A DNA stretch of 64,000 nt, taken from assembly GCA_021292105.1 (NCBI GenBank), contig CM037874.1, positions 16,350,615 through 16,414,614 on the forward strand, read 5' to 3'. The stretch comes from Anadara kagoshimensis (Eukaryota; Mollusca; Bivalvia; Arcoida; Arcidae). Shown here one piece after another: positions 25,783 through 38,742 of the stretch (the first letter of the stretch is position 1; each line of letters starts with the position of its first letter). The translations under genes and the position numbers were made by a program. Below the pieces are notes generated by a model. That model was not told the origin of the DNA. It made no database searches and saw only the letters and a list, made by a program, of their open reading frames with translations.

Positions 25783-28700
25783 CAGTATCTAAGATAATTC
25801 ACACACCAGCCAAGATTTTTATCAAAAAAAGACAGAAAAAAGAAAAAGTGCCAATAGGCCGTTCCACGGCTAATTTCGAATCTGCATTCATAAATCGTCA
25901 TATGAACTTTTAAATGACAAATAGAAAGTTGCTGATGTGTAAAATGTACATCACAATAGCTAGAGCCACCAAGAACACCACAGCATTGAGTGATTAAAGG
26001 AAGAAGAAAACGTATACGAAGACCACGAGTATAATACAAAATGGTGTTTGTCCAGTTTGGAAGTACAAATGCTTATATAAGACAAAGATTTTTTTCATTT
26101 GAGAATGAATTATGATATTAAAAACAAAACATACAAAATGAATTTATAAATGTTTTAATCAATCAAATCCCGAATTCACGTCTCGATTTGAACAAAAAAA
26201 TTTAAATAAATAAATAAATAAATCGGGAAATAAAGTGGCTCCAATAACAAACTAGACTTTATATATGTGACTAGACGGATGGTTTGATATGGTTTGTACA
26301 ATATTGTATTATGTAATTATGTAATGCATGGGTATTTTGAAGTGACAAAAATAAAAAATCTAGAGTTTTCAACAATATGTGTTTTTTCTATACATTTGTC
26401 ATACCGTATCGGATGAGGTCACATTGTTTGACCTATGACCTCGTGTATTTCCGTGTTTTCTTAATATTTATGGTATGGTAATTAATAGATTCCTCACACG
26501 TCACACGTTTATACAGGCTGTCAGTTTTCTTTCAACACTTCTCCATTTAAAACGTCTAAGTGTGAACAAGTCTGTTCTTACAGAAATCCGATCCTCGGTC
26601 CTGTCCCTCCGGAGATGTAACCGCTTTGTCTTTTATCTATAAATATTCAACATATACAAAGCAGTGTAACACAATCAAGGCACAAAGGTTGTGATGAACT
26701 ATATGCTACCTTGCTCTATTGTCCGTTTGAGATTCATATTTCTTTGTAATTTAAGTTGCAAGTTGTTGAAATGACAGGTATAAAGAGATACGCCCCACCA
26801 TGTACCCAAACTGCTTTTATGATGAAAATGAATTGCTTGTTTTTCTACTTTTGATTTGTAAACTAAATGCTTTGATCCAAAACGCCGAAACATACAACTC
26901 ACTATGAAATCAAAGTATCCGACTTCAGGGGGCTCATTACTACAAAATTGATGGGAAAAGGTCTAATGTGGTAAAGGTATCACTCTGAATATTTTTCTTA
27001 AGACTTGCACTCTACTTTAAAAGTAGTAAAATAATTGTTATATAAATAAAATGAAATAAAGATTTCAATGACAAAATTGTTCTTGGAGGAAATTGGTACT
27101 AAAACGGCAATTGATTACACAATGCCTTACTTGTTTTCAAAATTTCGTTATTTCGTTCATTGATATTTGGGATGCCCCCTTGAAAATTAAAATTAGAAAC
27201 CCTAATGAAATTTGCTTTGATAATATGACAATTTATAAAAAATTCGGTTTAGCTGTAATCAAAATTTCAACTTTTTTGTCATTGGAAATTTGTGACCCCT
27301 CCTTAAAAGTTTAGATTAAATATCCGATTGAAATCATTTTTTTTTCATGGAAATGTCGAATTTTTTATTATATAATAATTGATTACAGAATGACAAACTT
27401 GTATTCGAAATTTCGATATCCCTTTCATTAGGTATTTTTAGTTGAAAAAACCCACTTAAAATGAAATTATCGCTTAAGTAGTAAAAACTATTTGAGAAGA
27501 TGGGATTGTATAAGAACACCGGGGTTTAGAGCCACCTTCAATCTTTTTCAGGTGTTGTGTCATAGGTCATGTTATAAAACGTGTATGTGATCTAGGGCTT
27601 TTGAAGATGTTAGATCCGGCGTGAAAATTATGTTAAAATGTGAAATAGTCTTAATCCTGACACAATAAATTCTTGTTTTTGTAATACAGTGCTGATATAT
27701 CTTTGAAATTCGAGAAGACGCTAGAAAGCTTGACATTCTGAAACTTCTAAAATATATGAGAAACTAACAATACATTATATAATGTATAACTACATCGTCC
27801 CATGACGTAATGTAAAAAAATAGAATGAACAGCTTCATTTAAATGTAAAACATATTAATAAAATTGACTAACTATCCACGTATCTCTTAACTCTTAACAA
27901 AATTCGGAATGCCAGTCTAAATACCTAATGTACCCAAAATCCTCAAACCAACTGCGTAAAGGACAATCACACCAACGACCTGCTGTGAAGATTGAGCCTT
28001 GTAATTCAATAAGGATACATCTTCTTTAATGTAGACATTAAATACAAATTTTGGGAGCTTTATAATCAGCTTTGCCAGTAACTTTTTGCGTTTCTTGTTT
28101 TTATTGTTCTGTCTTCTTGTTTTGCTTGTTTCTTTACTTTTGTTTTGTATTCTTGTGTTATTGGGTATCACCAAGTTTACGTTTTTTCTTCAATATTTGA
28201 GACGGCAAATATATCCATACATAGATATCATACTTATCAACAATATTATTGTGATGACGGTCATAAAACTTTTTGAGGGTCTTAATGACCCTAAGCCTGC
28301 AATATCCTTGCGTTATCAATTCATATATTTGCAGCTTGCTCCGTTGTATAATTTTTTTTTCCAAAGTTGGAACACGCTCTACCATAGAGTATTAATTATG
28401 AAACAAACGCACCATAAACAGGAGAAGCAGGCATATTGCTGCATAGAAAAGGAAAGTTGACAATAGAAAAACGTGTAGTCATCACGTTTGTCATATAGCT
28501 TAAAATGTAGCCTTTCGTGGGTATAAGTCTAAATATGAAGCAGAAATTAGAAGAATCGGTCGTATCTTTTATTTCAAGCTTACTGGGATAGATGGCATCC
28601 ATATAATCTACAAATTTAGAATTATAAATAAATAGAACATTATCTATATATCTGTATGTGAAGTTGAATGATTTGGCGACAGTCGTCTTTCCAGATTAAA

Positions 28701-29381
28701 CAAAGCTCTGCATAAATTCTACTTTACTGAAATATAGAAACAAAACGGCAACCAATGGTTGTTTGTTGGAAAATTATATTACCAAACACAAATACGTTTT
28801 TTATCAAAAAACGCTAACATTTTGGTGATGGTATCTTCAGAATATTTTTGTTTTGAATAAAAATCAGAAATCTCTGCTAAGATGTTAAGTAGAATAAAAG
28901 GTAAAATGTTCGCAACACAAGGGAATTCAAACATACGCGACAACAAAAATATTTGATAAACTAAATCCATAGTTGGAAATGTCGACAAAATTGCTTACAT
29001 CTTCAGATCTAGTCTGTCGCTATGACATCTCCGATACAGCTACCAAAAAGACGAAAAACAAGGTTAAGAACACCTAAGATTACCTTAAATTTACACCAGA
29101 GATAATAATGTATATGTTGTTGTTTCAAACAATTTTCGATTTTGTTAATCGGTTTTTATGTTCGAATCACAAACAAACATACTAGTTCAAAGTGTGATGG
29201 AAAACGAGCTATGGTATTGTCAGTCACAAACTAGAAAAACGAAATGGAAAAGTTACGGATTCGAAAAATTAAAGAAAAGATAACAAATCGAAAAATGAAA
29301 AATAAAAGAAAGAATTGTAAAACAATTAGTAAAACTTAGTGAGAGTTTGACCAAAATTCTAGTTGGAATTAATTACAAGTG
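25783..29381. other. Unrecognised AT-rich DNA apart from a degenerate repeat
   Basis: Frames up to 124 codons (28086-28460) are hydrophobic and low in complexity, overlap frames on the other strand, and lack motifs. The repeat at 27110-27480 is listed separately. Confidence 0.4.
27110..27480. repeat. Degenerate ~135-bp tandem repeat
   Basis: Segments with ATTGATTACA, TTGTNTTCNAAATTTCG and CCTTNAAAA recur near 27110, 27243 and 27380. No coding potential is seen. Confidence 0.45.
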
Positions 29382-29668
29382 GAAGCGCGTGGCCTAGTGG
29401 TTAAGACGTTGGACTCATGATTCGAAGGTCGTGGGTTCGATCCCTGGACCGGGCGATGTGTTGTGTCCTTGAGCAAGACACTTAATTTCACGTTGTTCCA
29501 GTTCACTCAGCTGAAAAATAAATGAGCACCAGCAAAATGCTGGGGGTTAACCCTGCGATGGACCGGCGTCCCATTTAGGGGAGAGTCTTGTACTCTCAGT
29601 CGCTTAACGCCACCGAAACCGGGATAAGCTCCGGCCTGATGGGCCTAATGGCTCGGGACAGACTTTAA
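29382..29668 (+). mobile_element. tRNA-derived SINE with a V-like central domain
   Basis: The head reads GCGTGGCCTAGTGGTTAAGA (A-box) and GGTCGTGGGTTCGATCCC (B-box). It is followed by GTCCTTGAGCAAGACACTTA, a core motif shared by widely distributed SINEs (V-SINE type, recalled from general knowledge), and by GGCGTCCCATTTAGGG and ACCGGGATAAGCTCCGGCC. It is the best preserved SINE in the window and belongs to a family different from A and B. Confidence 0.88.
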
Positions 29669-29749
29669 CTTTTAAAATATTGAATAAAATTACATGTAAT
29701 TGAAAAGGTAATACAAGAGACTGGTGAAAAACTATAACTCCAAACAAAA

Positions 29750-30050
29750 AGCCTGTCATCCCTGATCCGATCTTGAACAAAAAGAAGAATGCATCTAAAC
29801 CAAAATCCAACATGCATGGACGGATCTTAAACCACAAAGAAGAGAATGTGTCTCAAAGCCATTATCCTTTGACCGATGTTGAACCCCCAAAAATGTATCT
29901 TAACAAAAACATCATTAATTCCTGGACCTATTAGGGACCCAAAGAAGCAGAACGTGTCTAAGCCCATCATCCATGAATCGGTGTGTAATGTTTCCAAAAT
30001 TCAAAACCCACCACTAAGAATCCACAGAAGGAGAATGTAATATCTACGCG
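29750..30050. repeat. Degenerate ~55-bp tandem repeat
   Basis: AAGAAG(C)AGAATGTGTCTAAA-like and CCATNATCC-GGACCGAT-like segments recur four to five times. Confidence 0.5.
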
Positions 30051-30917
30051 ATAAACAGTGCAAGGAAATCTGTCAATCCAATTTTTTTTGTAAGTGTTTG
30101 TTTTTCGTTGTCTTGAATATTTTGTTTGACTGTTTGTATCGTGTTCGTGATTTGGGTTTCATTTTACCAAACCAAAAAATGGTATTTTATTTTCTTACAA
30201 ACGCGAAAATCCAACACCACGAAAATAATTCAATCAAAAGTAAGACCCTTATATCATGTACAGTACTTCTTAAATTAAAGTTCCAAATTAAAAGAACACA
30301 CCCGAGTTGTAACGTTCTCAAGTTAAGACTTGCTTACAGTTACTATACTCAGAAATGGGGCATAGGAATGAAGTTGCTGAAGTATTTGTAATTATGGAAT
30401 ATAATATTCCCCAAGGGAACATATTATCCCTACAGAGTATCATTGTGTATGCTATATAAATTATCAATCGTCTATTGCTGACATCTTACATGATCTTAGA
30501 AAACGACCAAAACATTTTCATTCAAATAAAACACGTTCCGCGAATTCCCATTTTCTCAAAAGATCGCTTGTACTAAAGACAGAAAGGTGAAAGATGCAGG
30601 ATTGTTGATGTATAGGACTTAAAGTTAGATATTGGTGTCCTCGTCAAAATAAAAAAAATCAGAATATAATAAATGGTTTTCTTTGAAATACATGTAACAA
30701 ATTTCCGTTGTGTCCCAATTTCCGTTAAAACCCTGACGGACAAGTTACGAAATATATCAGTAAATAACAAACATACCAATACATGTCCAAATACGTGACA
30801 AACTCACTTTCAACAGAAACAATGGACCCCGAATTTACCACCTCACAAATCGGATATATTCTTACAATCACGCATACGAATAAAGGAAACCCCACGAAAA
30901 TAAATTATTTCATAGTA

Positions 30918-31328
30918 CAATTCAATCTCGTTATCTCGAACTCGGATATCTCGAACTACCGGATATCTCGAACTTTTTTAAAAAGTCCGAACAGAGTTGT
31001 TCTTTATTAAACCAAAATCACTCCGGTTATCTCGAACTCGGATATCTCAAATTATCGGATATGTCGAACAACATTTTCGTCCCCTTGAATGAAAATCCTA
31101 GGAAAATTACACTCATTAACTCGAACAAAAATTTAGGAAAATTAAATTTGTTAACTAGAACAAAAATTTTTGGAAAATCAAATTTGTCAACGCCTACAGA
31201 TTTTTTGGTAGAAAAAACACATTCCGACATAAATGAATTATTTGACTGTCGGCCTCGTGTTGATTTTAAAATTACAACATTGCACTGACCTCCCAATTTC
31301 CTTAAGCCCTTAATTATTATCCCTATTA
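30918..31328. mobile_element. TA-flanked insertion with TCTCGAACT repeats (Tigger/pogo-like end)
   Basis: It begins AATCTCGTTATCTCGAACTC with repeated GGATATCTCGAAC. Sister ~755-bp units lack it, giving an empty site. TA occurs at both junctions. I recall TCTCGATAACTCGAAC-type ends from pogo/Tigger transposons; no transposase frame is present and no matching inverted end is visible at the right. Confidence 0.6.
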
Positions 31329-32094
31329 TACTAAGATCCAACATATCATGTACAGCCTAGGAATTTCCAGTTCTTCTTACAGTTTCAACTAAAAAGAACA
31401 GAACAGAGTTGTAACTATTCCCCAATGATGAGGCATGAAGTGTCAGTTGGATAATTCAAATTACACTTTCTCAAGTATAGAATTTAGAGACAATATACTC
31501 AGAAATGTGGCATAGGGCTGGGGTTTTTGTAATTATGGAACAAAAATATCCCCAAAGGGAATAATATTTTCCCCATAGAGTATCATTGTGTATGCTATAT
31601 AAATTATCAATCGTCTATTGCTGACATCTTACATGATCTTAGAAAACGACCAAGACATTTTCATTCAAATAAAACACGTTCCGCGAATTCCCATTTTCTC
31701 AAAAGATCGCTTGTACTAAAGACAGAAAGGTGAAAGATGCAGGATTGTTGATATATAGGACTTAAAGTTAGATATTGGTGTCTTCGTCAAAATAAAAAAA
31801 TCAGAATATAATAAATGGTTTTCTTTGAAATACATGTAATAAATTTCCGTTGTGTCCGAATATATTACTTCATAGTAATACTAAGATCCAACATATCATG
31901 TACAGTCAATGAATTTCCAGTTCTTCTTACAGTTCCAATTAAAAAGAACAGAACAGAGTTGTAACTATTCCCCAATGATGAGGCTTGAAGTGTCAATTGG
32001 AGAATTCAAATTACACTTGCTCAAGTTTAGACTTTAGAGATACTGTACTCAGAAAAGTGACATTGGGCTGAATATTTGTAAATATGGAATCCAA

Positions 32095-32265
32095 AACAAA
32101 CAATCCACGCCCAAACAACAATCCCATAGCAAAGTAAAAAAAAAACTTAGAAGCTGGCAAATGAGTTTAAACACGTGATCTTTCACCATGCAAAGAAGTG
32201 AGGCGGGTGCTTCGGAAGGGTAAACATCCTCTGTTTAGCTAGCTGCATCCGCCACGTGTGTTATT
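32095..32265 (-). repeat. GGAGCACCCGGTCTCACT family copy
   Basis: It contains CACGTGATCTTTCACC, GTGAGGCGGGTGCTTCGG and TAGCTAGCTGCATCCGCCAC, in inverted orientation. It interrupts the ~755-bp tandem units. Confidence 0.65.
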
Positions 32266-32421
32266 AAATTTGAAATGTTAAGAGCATGGAACTATAGAAT
32301 ATAGTAACCCCGATGGACACGTATTATCCCTGCAGAGTATCATTGTGTATGCTATATAAATTATCAATCGTCTATAGCAGATATCTTACATGATCTTAGA
32401 AACGATCAAGACATTTTCATT

Positions 32422-32455
<34 letters not shown>

Positions 32456-33489
32456 ACGTACCGCGAATTCCCATGTTCTCAAAAGATCGCTTGTACTAAA
32501 GAGAGAAAGATGAAAGATGCAGGAATGTCCATGTATGTGAAACTAATATTTAAATATTGGTGTCCTCGTCAAAAGCTAAAATCATACCATAGTAAAGGTC
32601 TAGTGCGAAATAATAACTTTCCGCGTTGTCCCAATTTTCGTTAAAAAAAACCATGACGGACGAGTTACGAAATGGTATCAATAAACAACAAATATACCAA
32701 TTCATGTCCAAATACGCGACAAACTCACTTTCAACAGAAACAACGGACCACGAATTTACCACCTCACAAATCGGATTTTATCTTACAACCACGCGTACGA
32801 ATAAAGGAAACCCCATGAAAATAAATTATTTCATAGTAATACTAAGATCCAACATATCATGTACAGTCAATGAATTTCCACTTCTTCTTACAGTTCCAAT
32901 TAAAAAGAACAGAACAGAGTTGTAACAATTCCCAAATGACGAAGCATGAAGTGTCAATTGGATAATTCAAATTACACTTTCTCAAGTATAGAATTTAGAG
33001 ACACTGTTCTCAGAAATGTGGCATAGGGCTGGAGTATTTGTAATTATGGAACAAAATATCCCCAAAGGGAATCGTACTATCCCTATAGAGTATCATTGTG
33101 TATGCTATATAAATTATCAATCGTCTATGACCGATATCTTACATGATCTTAGAAACGATCAAGACATTTTCATTTAAATAAAACACGTTCTCCGAATTCC
33201 CATTTTCTCAAAAGATCGCTTGTACTAAAGACAGAAAGGTGAAAGATGCAGAAATTGTGATGCGTTTGTAACTTGAAATTTAGATATTGATGTTCTAAAA
33301 AATAGCAACCCCTCCAAAAAAAATCCCTCAAAAAACCAAAAAAAAACTAGTAAACTATACCAAGAATGGGAAAAAGGAAAGTCATACAGGTTAAAAGGAC
33401 TCGACTACAATAAAAATATTTTTATATGAAAGAAAAAAAAAAAAATTTTAATTTTCTAAGTTTGGATTTTAATTAGAAAAAATATAACA

Positions 33490-33620
33490 GTTAATGTCCA
33501 AATCACGAACCAAAACGGAAAAGTAAAAATCTATGAAAACTGGCCACTTACGTCAGACACGTGAACTTCGAATCCACCAGGAAAGTGAGGCCGCAACGTG
33601 TGAAATCAAAATTGACAATG
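33490..33620 (-). repeat. GGAGCACCCGGTCTCACT family copy, truncated
   Basis: GACACGTGAACTTCGAATCC and AGTGAGGCCGCAACGTGTGA are visible; the central segment is deleted. Confidence 0.55.
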
Positions 33621-34209
33621 TAAGAACACAAATCAATCTTCTTAATAAAATCCAGATAAATCATGAATGCAAAACCAAGCTTGTAAAGCTATCAACCAAG
33701 TTATAGTATAGATTCTTTATTATTAAAATCATAGCCAAGCTTGATGGGGCAGTTAGCGTTTTCCAAAATGTCATTTTTCTTCCTTTAAAAATTAAAAAAA
33801 TTCATGTTCTTTAGACGCCATATTTACTGTAAGTATATATTTGGTAAGATGAACATATGTATTGTGTTACCCATTATGACATTAAACAAGTACCCCTCCA
33901 AAGTAGTGAGGGCTCAATATTTTTTGTTCTTTTCTATTTTGCCGTTTGTTACATTATATGTTGAGTTCTTGCTTGCACAGGAAAGAACATTTTGCTGCCA
34001 TTCCATTTTATACTTTTTCAATTTCATTTTTTCATAAACACATTGAGCAATTTACATTTGTTTCAGACAACATGGATATAAAGAAAAATAATATACTATT
34101 TTCAAGAATCTACGGGTGGTCCGTGATTTTCATGAAGACATATTTGGCGTCAATTGGATACCTAAACTCTTCTTTTTTCTTCCTTTTCAACATTTTAGGT
34201 TATATATAT

Positions 34210-34241
<32 letters not shown>

Positions 34242-35162
34242 ATATATACCGGTATCAATTTCTGTAAAGAACGCTTTTTCTGTAATTCAGAAAAAACATA
34301 TATAGTGTTGTATTTTATGCACAACTTAATGTCGGCGCACTACAAATGTTATCTTCAAGTGGAAAACAGCGTGAATTTCTACGGAATTCCATGTAATGTT
34401 TCATCGCCATATTAGATTAAGTTAAAGTGTGTAAGAACACAGCGCGTATATCATTCTCTCCATGGGAACAAATTAACAAGTACTAAATCTTGGTTTTTGC
34501 AAAATTATCTGCCGCCGATTTTTAACATATTTTACATAATGGCTGAATTAATCGTCTCCAAAGAGACCGAAAGATCTACAAAATATCATCCAAAATCGCT
34601 ATATTCCTCCGCGGCCCACAGCGAAGTCGCGGCCTGACACAGTGTAGATATGTGCAAAGGCTTTGATGTAATCACTGCGTCTCGCTATAGGAGTACAGCT
34701 ACTTGAGATAGTAAAAAACATCTTCAATTCCTTTGAAGTTTTCTACGTTCAGTACCCCTAAAACGGCGTGTGGTAATCAAAAGCTGAGCATTGGGAATCC
34801 CCCACGTGATGAACTGTACAATCTTTTGACTATAACAAACATACTGTGGCGTTTACATGAAAAGACAAATTATCGCTAATGGCTTGTAATAAATACAGAC
34901 TTAATATTCTCAACAAATCCTGTATAGTGTTAGGATGTTTGTCAATATTTTCTGTGGTCGTTAAGTATTTACTCGTAAATCCAGTGAGTTAGACTTCATA
35001 CATAAAACGTTTTTGAGTAGAGGAAGGACAATATATGTGAAAACACATGTTTAACAAAAATATAACTAATTGTGTAATGACCAAAAAACTCCCACAATCG
35101 CAAAAAATTGTGTAAATATTGAACCGTTATCTGGATGAATATTGACCAATGATGTATATGCA
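33621..35162. other. Unrecognised DNA with a GC-richer patch
   Basis: Apart from the TA microsatellite nothing is recognised. 34430-34830 is non-repetitive and less AT-rich (CTCCGCGGCCCACAGCGAAG). Confidence 0.4.
34200..34250. repeat. TA microsatellite
   Basis: Alternating TATATA with small interruptions. Confidence 0.9.
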
Positions 35163-35645
35163 CAGTACAGGCCCGACGAAAGTTTAACCCTTGGTTGACA
35201 AATAAGTGCCCAATCTGTCGGGAGTTCATCTCGACCCCTCGTTACGTTATGATATCTCGGCAGTCGCTATCAATCTCTTGGCAGATTTTGGTCACTAAAA
35301 CCATATTCATTATTACTCCTTCCTTTTAAGGATAAAAAGGTTGAGTTGTTGCAATAGAAAATTTTCAGTTTCAAGTGAAATTGAATTTTTTACGAAGTGT
35401 GCATACTTTTTGGATTAAGATTTTGAGCAGAGACTGACATTGTTTTATATTGTAAATTAGGTCACTTTCTAATAAAATGATGCCACTAGAAAAAAATGTA
35501 GTTTTTTGTAAAATGCGACCATAATCTCTGGAAAACTTGGTTTTAGTAATATTGAATATGGTATAGTTATCAATATCTTAAGTGAATAGGCAGTCGAACA
35601 TTCACTCTTTTTTTAGTGTTAAACTTTCGACAAACCCTTACTGTA
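35163..35645. mobile_element. Long palindromic MITE (CAGTACAGACCTGTCGAAAG family)
   Basis: Ends CAGTACAGGCCCGACGAAAG and TTAAACTTTCGACAAACCCT; the interior is longer than usual (about 480 bp in total) and probably carries an insertion at about 35310-35590. Confidence 0.75.
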
Positions 35646-36094
35646 TCTTGCTAATGATATGATCAAAGAACAAGCAAGCTATTTTCTCTATTAGACAAGA
35701 TTCTGAATTAGGAGATTCGGGTGGCGGGTAGCAAGTTACGCGTTAATAAAATCAATCGTCAGAAACATTATATAAGACAAATTAAATATGTTTAAAGATC
35801 AATCGCTTGCTCTCAAGATCTAGTTTGAGGAGTATTATTGAATTTTTGAAGTGTTCTTTAAAATGTAAGCGATCAGCTTAGAACTTTTATTTCAGTATCA
35901 ATAGCCAACGATTATGAGAGAAAACAAAGAATTTTTGGTGCACTTTTATGAAAAATGAAAGGATTGTTTAATCAGTTGAGAACGTTTGCGTTATAGAAGC
36001 AAGGAGTTTATTAATATACGCGTAAAATATCTTTGTAATTTTACTACACCCGACAACTTATCATATTTTATTATACCATTCTTTATTTTGATTC

Positions 36095-36240
36095 ACACGT
36101 GCCAGGTGCAACTAGCTAAACACTAGACACTATCATCCACCTTTCGTGAGCACCGACCTCACTTCCTTGTTGGAAGTTCGCGTGTTTAATTTGTTTAGCG
36201 TTTGGATTGAGATTTGGTCAAGGACCGACATGTTTATGTT
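36095..36240 (+). repeat. GGAGCACCCGGTCTCACT family copy, decayed
   Basis: CACACGTGCCAGGTGCAACT, GAGCACCGACCTCACTTCCT and GTTGGAAGTTCGCGTG follow the family order. Confidence 0.6.
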
Positions 36241-36311
36241 TGATATGACAATATGACTTCATCAAGTCAGTTGTCACCTCATATGTTTGTTAGTTTAATT
36301 GAGTAAGTGAA

Positions 36312-36362
36312 TTATTGTTTAAAGCCGCATCAGCATTATTGCAGCTATTCGCGACTAGAAAA
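36312..36362 (-). mobile_element. SINE family C tail fragment
   Basis: The segment GCAGCTATTCGCGACTAG with CCGCATCAGC matches the tail at 38320-38372 in the same orientation. Only about 50 bp remain. Confidence 0.55.
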
Positions 36363-36838
36363 TGTAAAAAATACAATAGTATCCACAAAATAACATATAA
36401 AAATGTTAAACTGAAAATAACAGTACATTAAACTTTTTTTAAAAACTATTGCTAAACTGATTAAAAACAGTTGTATCACAGATAAATTATAAATAAAAAC
36501 GGGACTATATATGATAAAACAATTAAATTTTACAAAAGAATTGTTAATTTAAACTTGCAATCAAAACGCCAACACGAAGAGTCCACAAAGTTACCAATAG
36601 GACAAGAAGGGTTTACATATTTGAAACGGGTAACTGTTGCCCGTTCTGTCTAGGTTCATATTGCCCTTGATAACAATACATATGATGACATAAACCCACA
36701 ATGTATAAGTTTAAGTACGCCTGTACTGTTATAGTTTGCACGCAAAGGCGGTCCATAATAGTTGACGTCCTTAGCTGTCAAAAATGATTATAACGACTTA
36801 CATTTTAAAAAAGGGGTAAATTTGTTAAAACTGAAATA

Positions 36839-37259
36839 CAGTACAGACCTGTCGAAAGGTAAACACCAAACTAACAAATTGGTGGAGAATCAGCAGCTTA
36901 ACTTCGCCCTTTGTTAGCTATATTTCGACCGCTTTTCGGGAGATGCTAGCTAGTCCAAGGGCATAATAACTCAATCAAATCTTTACCAATCCGTTAATAT
37001 AAAAGTTGTTTTTAATTCAAAACTAGAATGAAAAACAGTGAGTATCAGGAAAGGGAAAACCTAGCTTATTAATGAACAGGTTTTACACAATGAAACAGGG
37101 GTGATTTCTTTATTAGCCTAAAGAAAATCTGAAGTACCATATACCAATTACAAGACAATTTTTTCGACAACCAGCTATCCATATAATGACTACTGGAATG
37201 TCGAGCTTCGAATCCTTTTCGCTAGCTCAGTGTTTAACTTTCGACAGGTCTGTAATGTA
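36839..37259. mobile_element. Palindromic MITE with enlarged interior
   Basis: Ends CAGTACAGACCTGTCGAAAG and TTTAACTTTCGACAGGTCTG; about 420 bp. Confidence 0.8.
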
Positions 37260-37698
37260 GCAAGATTCCATTGTCCTCCTAACCTGCCATATTTTGTGGG
37301 AAAACTCCAAATGTTGATACAATTGCAATTCTATAATATTCTATACACATCTTCTGAATCGAGATGCACAATACACTAACAAACATATGTATACTTTAAA
37401 ATATTCCTAATGCATGCATCAGACCTGGCAAATCTAATTTGTTACAATAGTAGCCAACGTTCAATCAATACAGACATATGGATTTAAAACTTCAACACTC
37501 GGGGGTTTAACGCTGGAAGAAATCAAACAAAGCCGTCGAGGAGGAGGACCAGCTTTACAATTGAGAAGAGAGTCACAGTGATCTACTTGAACGTAATCGT
37601 CAATACGGATCTTGTTTTGCTTCTTTTTTTCACGTCGTACTAAGCATGGAATTCAATTGATTGTTAGATTTACAAATACAGCATTTTTTATATAACTA

Positions 37699-37925
37699 CA
37701 GTGCAGACCTGTCGAAATTTTAACATTGATCTAATAACTTCTTGCCTAGTGGCGGAGATATGAATAGCTCTTACATGAACAAAAAAAAAAAAGCTGCTGA
37801 GATCTGGAGATAGATAACGGATGCCTAAAATTCATAACAAGAAAACCTAACTAGGGCAGAAATGAGATGCAAATTCGGCACTAATTCTTTAGCGTAGTGT
37901 TAACAATTCGACAAGCCTGTGCTAT
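37699..37925. mobile_element. Palindromic MITE (CAGTACAGACCTGTCGAAAG family)
   Basis: Ends CAGTGCAGACCTGTCGAAAT and TTAACAATTCGACAAGCCTG, with the interior GAGATCTGGAGATAGATAAC. Confidence 0.8.
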
Positions 37926-38058
37926 ATGGTACAAGAAGTGTCGTGTTATAGTAGAGAAGCCTGACAAATTCTCCAATCCTTCAGTAACATCTGAGTCAGC
38001 TCCTTAATAGTGCAATGGTAAAACAATCCAGAGCAATGATCTTACTTTATTCAACATC

Positions 38059-38147
38059 ATTACAGACATGTCCAAAGTTTAATACATACTGAACGTGCGA
38101 AATACAGTCGAACATTGACAGTCAAGTGTCTGAGCTATGGATAGCTA
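38059..38147. mobile_element. Truncated palindromic MITE left end
   Basis: CATTACAGACATGTCCAAAG followed by TTTAATACATACTGAAC. The next full copy starts at 38148, probably an insertion into this one. Confidence 0.55.
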
Positions 38148-38742
38148 CAGTACAGGCCTGTCGAAAGTTAAACAATAAGCTAACGAAAAGGAGTAGAATC
38201 TCGCGGCTAGCGAATGGTCGAAATATGTATAGCTATTGGTCAAAAAGCTACAGAGAGATAAATAGCAGTTGCCGAATAGCGGTCAAGATGCGAAAAACTG
38301 TTATATAAAGGTTGGTTGGTTGAATGTTGCTTAACGTCGCATCAACAATTTTTCAGCTATTCGCGACGAGAACTATTTTATCAATCTCTATGGATTAATC
38401 TATGTGCATGTGAAGTGCGAGTGTGTTGTATGGTCTGCCTTATACTAGCGCGCACTCTTGGCGACTTTAACGTTCTAGCTCACATTCAGTACGCAGCAGA
38501 CAAGCGTACCACTCCCCCAGTCACATTATACTGATACCAAGTGAACCAGTAAAGACCAAAGGCAAGGAAAATTCACTTTCCCACATGTAGTCTGATCGGC
38601 ACTCGAACTCACAGCGGTGAGAGACCCTGGATTTGTTATCTAAAGCTGTCGGAATATATAGGTAACGAGAAGTCGAGATGAACTGCCGATTCAACACTTA
38701 TTCGTTGCCTTAATATTAAACTTTGGACAGGTCTGTACTGTA
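38148..38742. mobile_element. Palindromic MITE hosting a SINE
   Basis: Ends CAGTACAGGCCTGTCGAAAG and ATTAAACTTTGGACAGGTCT enclose an inverted family C SINE at 38310-38645. Confidence 0.8.
38310..38645 (-). mobile_element. tRNA-derived SINE (family C) nested in a MITE
   Basis: On the minus strand it has a head CACCGCTGTGAGTTCGAGTG (B-box region) and a tail TTCTCGTCGCGAATAGCTGA then GATGCGACGTTAAGCAACA, ending in a GTTG/CAACC run. It lies inside the palindromic MITE at 38148-38742. Confidence 0.8.

Larger units (their letters stand above)
30240..33294. repeat. Four tandem units of ~755 bp
   Basis: AGAGTATCATTGTGTATGCT occurs at 30434, 31577, 32334 and 33087 (spacings 1143, 757, 753). Each is followed by ACATGATCTTAGAAA, CACGTTCCGCGAATTCCCAT and TCGCTTGTACTAAAGA. 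ATATCATGTACAGT and AAAAGAACAGAACAGAGTTG form the other half of the unit. The long first spacing comes from the insertion at 30918-31328; the third unit has a long A run (about 32425-32454) and a GGAGCACCCGG-family insert. Short frames here are not genes. Confidence 0.9.

Noticed and set aside
28086..28460. 124-codon plus-strand frame, hydrophobic start
   Set aside because: Low complexity Leu/Phe-rich translation of T-rich DNA, overlapping frames on the minus strand; no motif or splice evidence.
29382..29455. Possible tRNA gene
   Set aside because: It is the head of a SINE followed by a conserved SINE core (GTCCTTGAGCAAGACACTTA).
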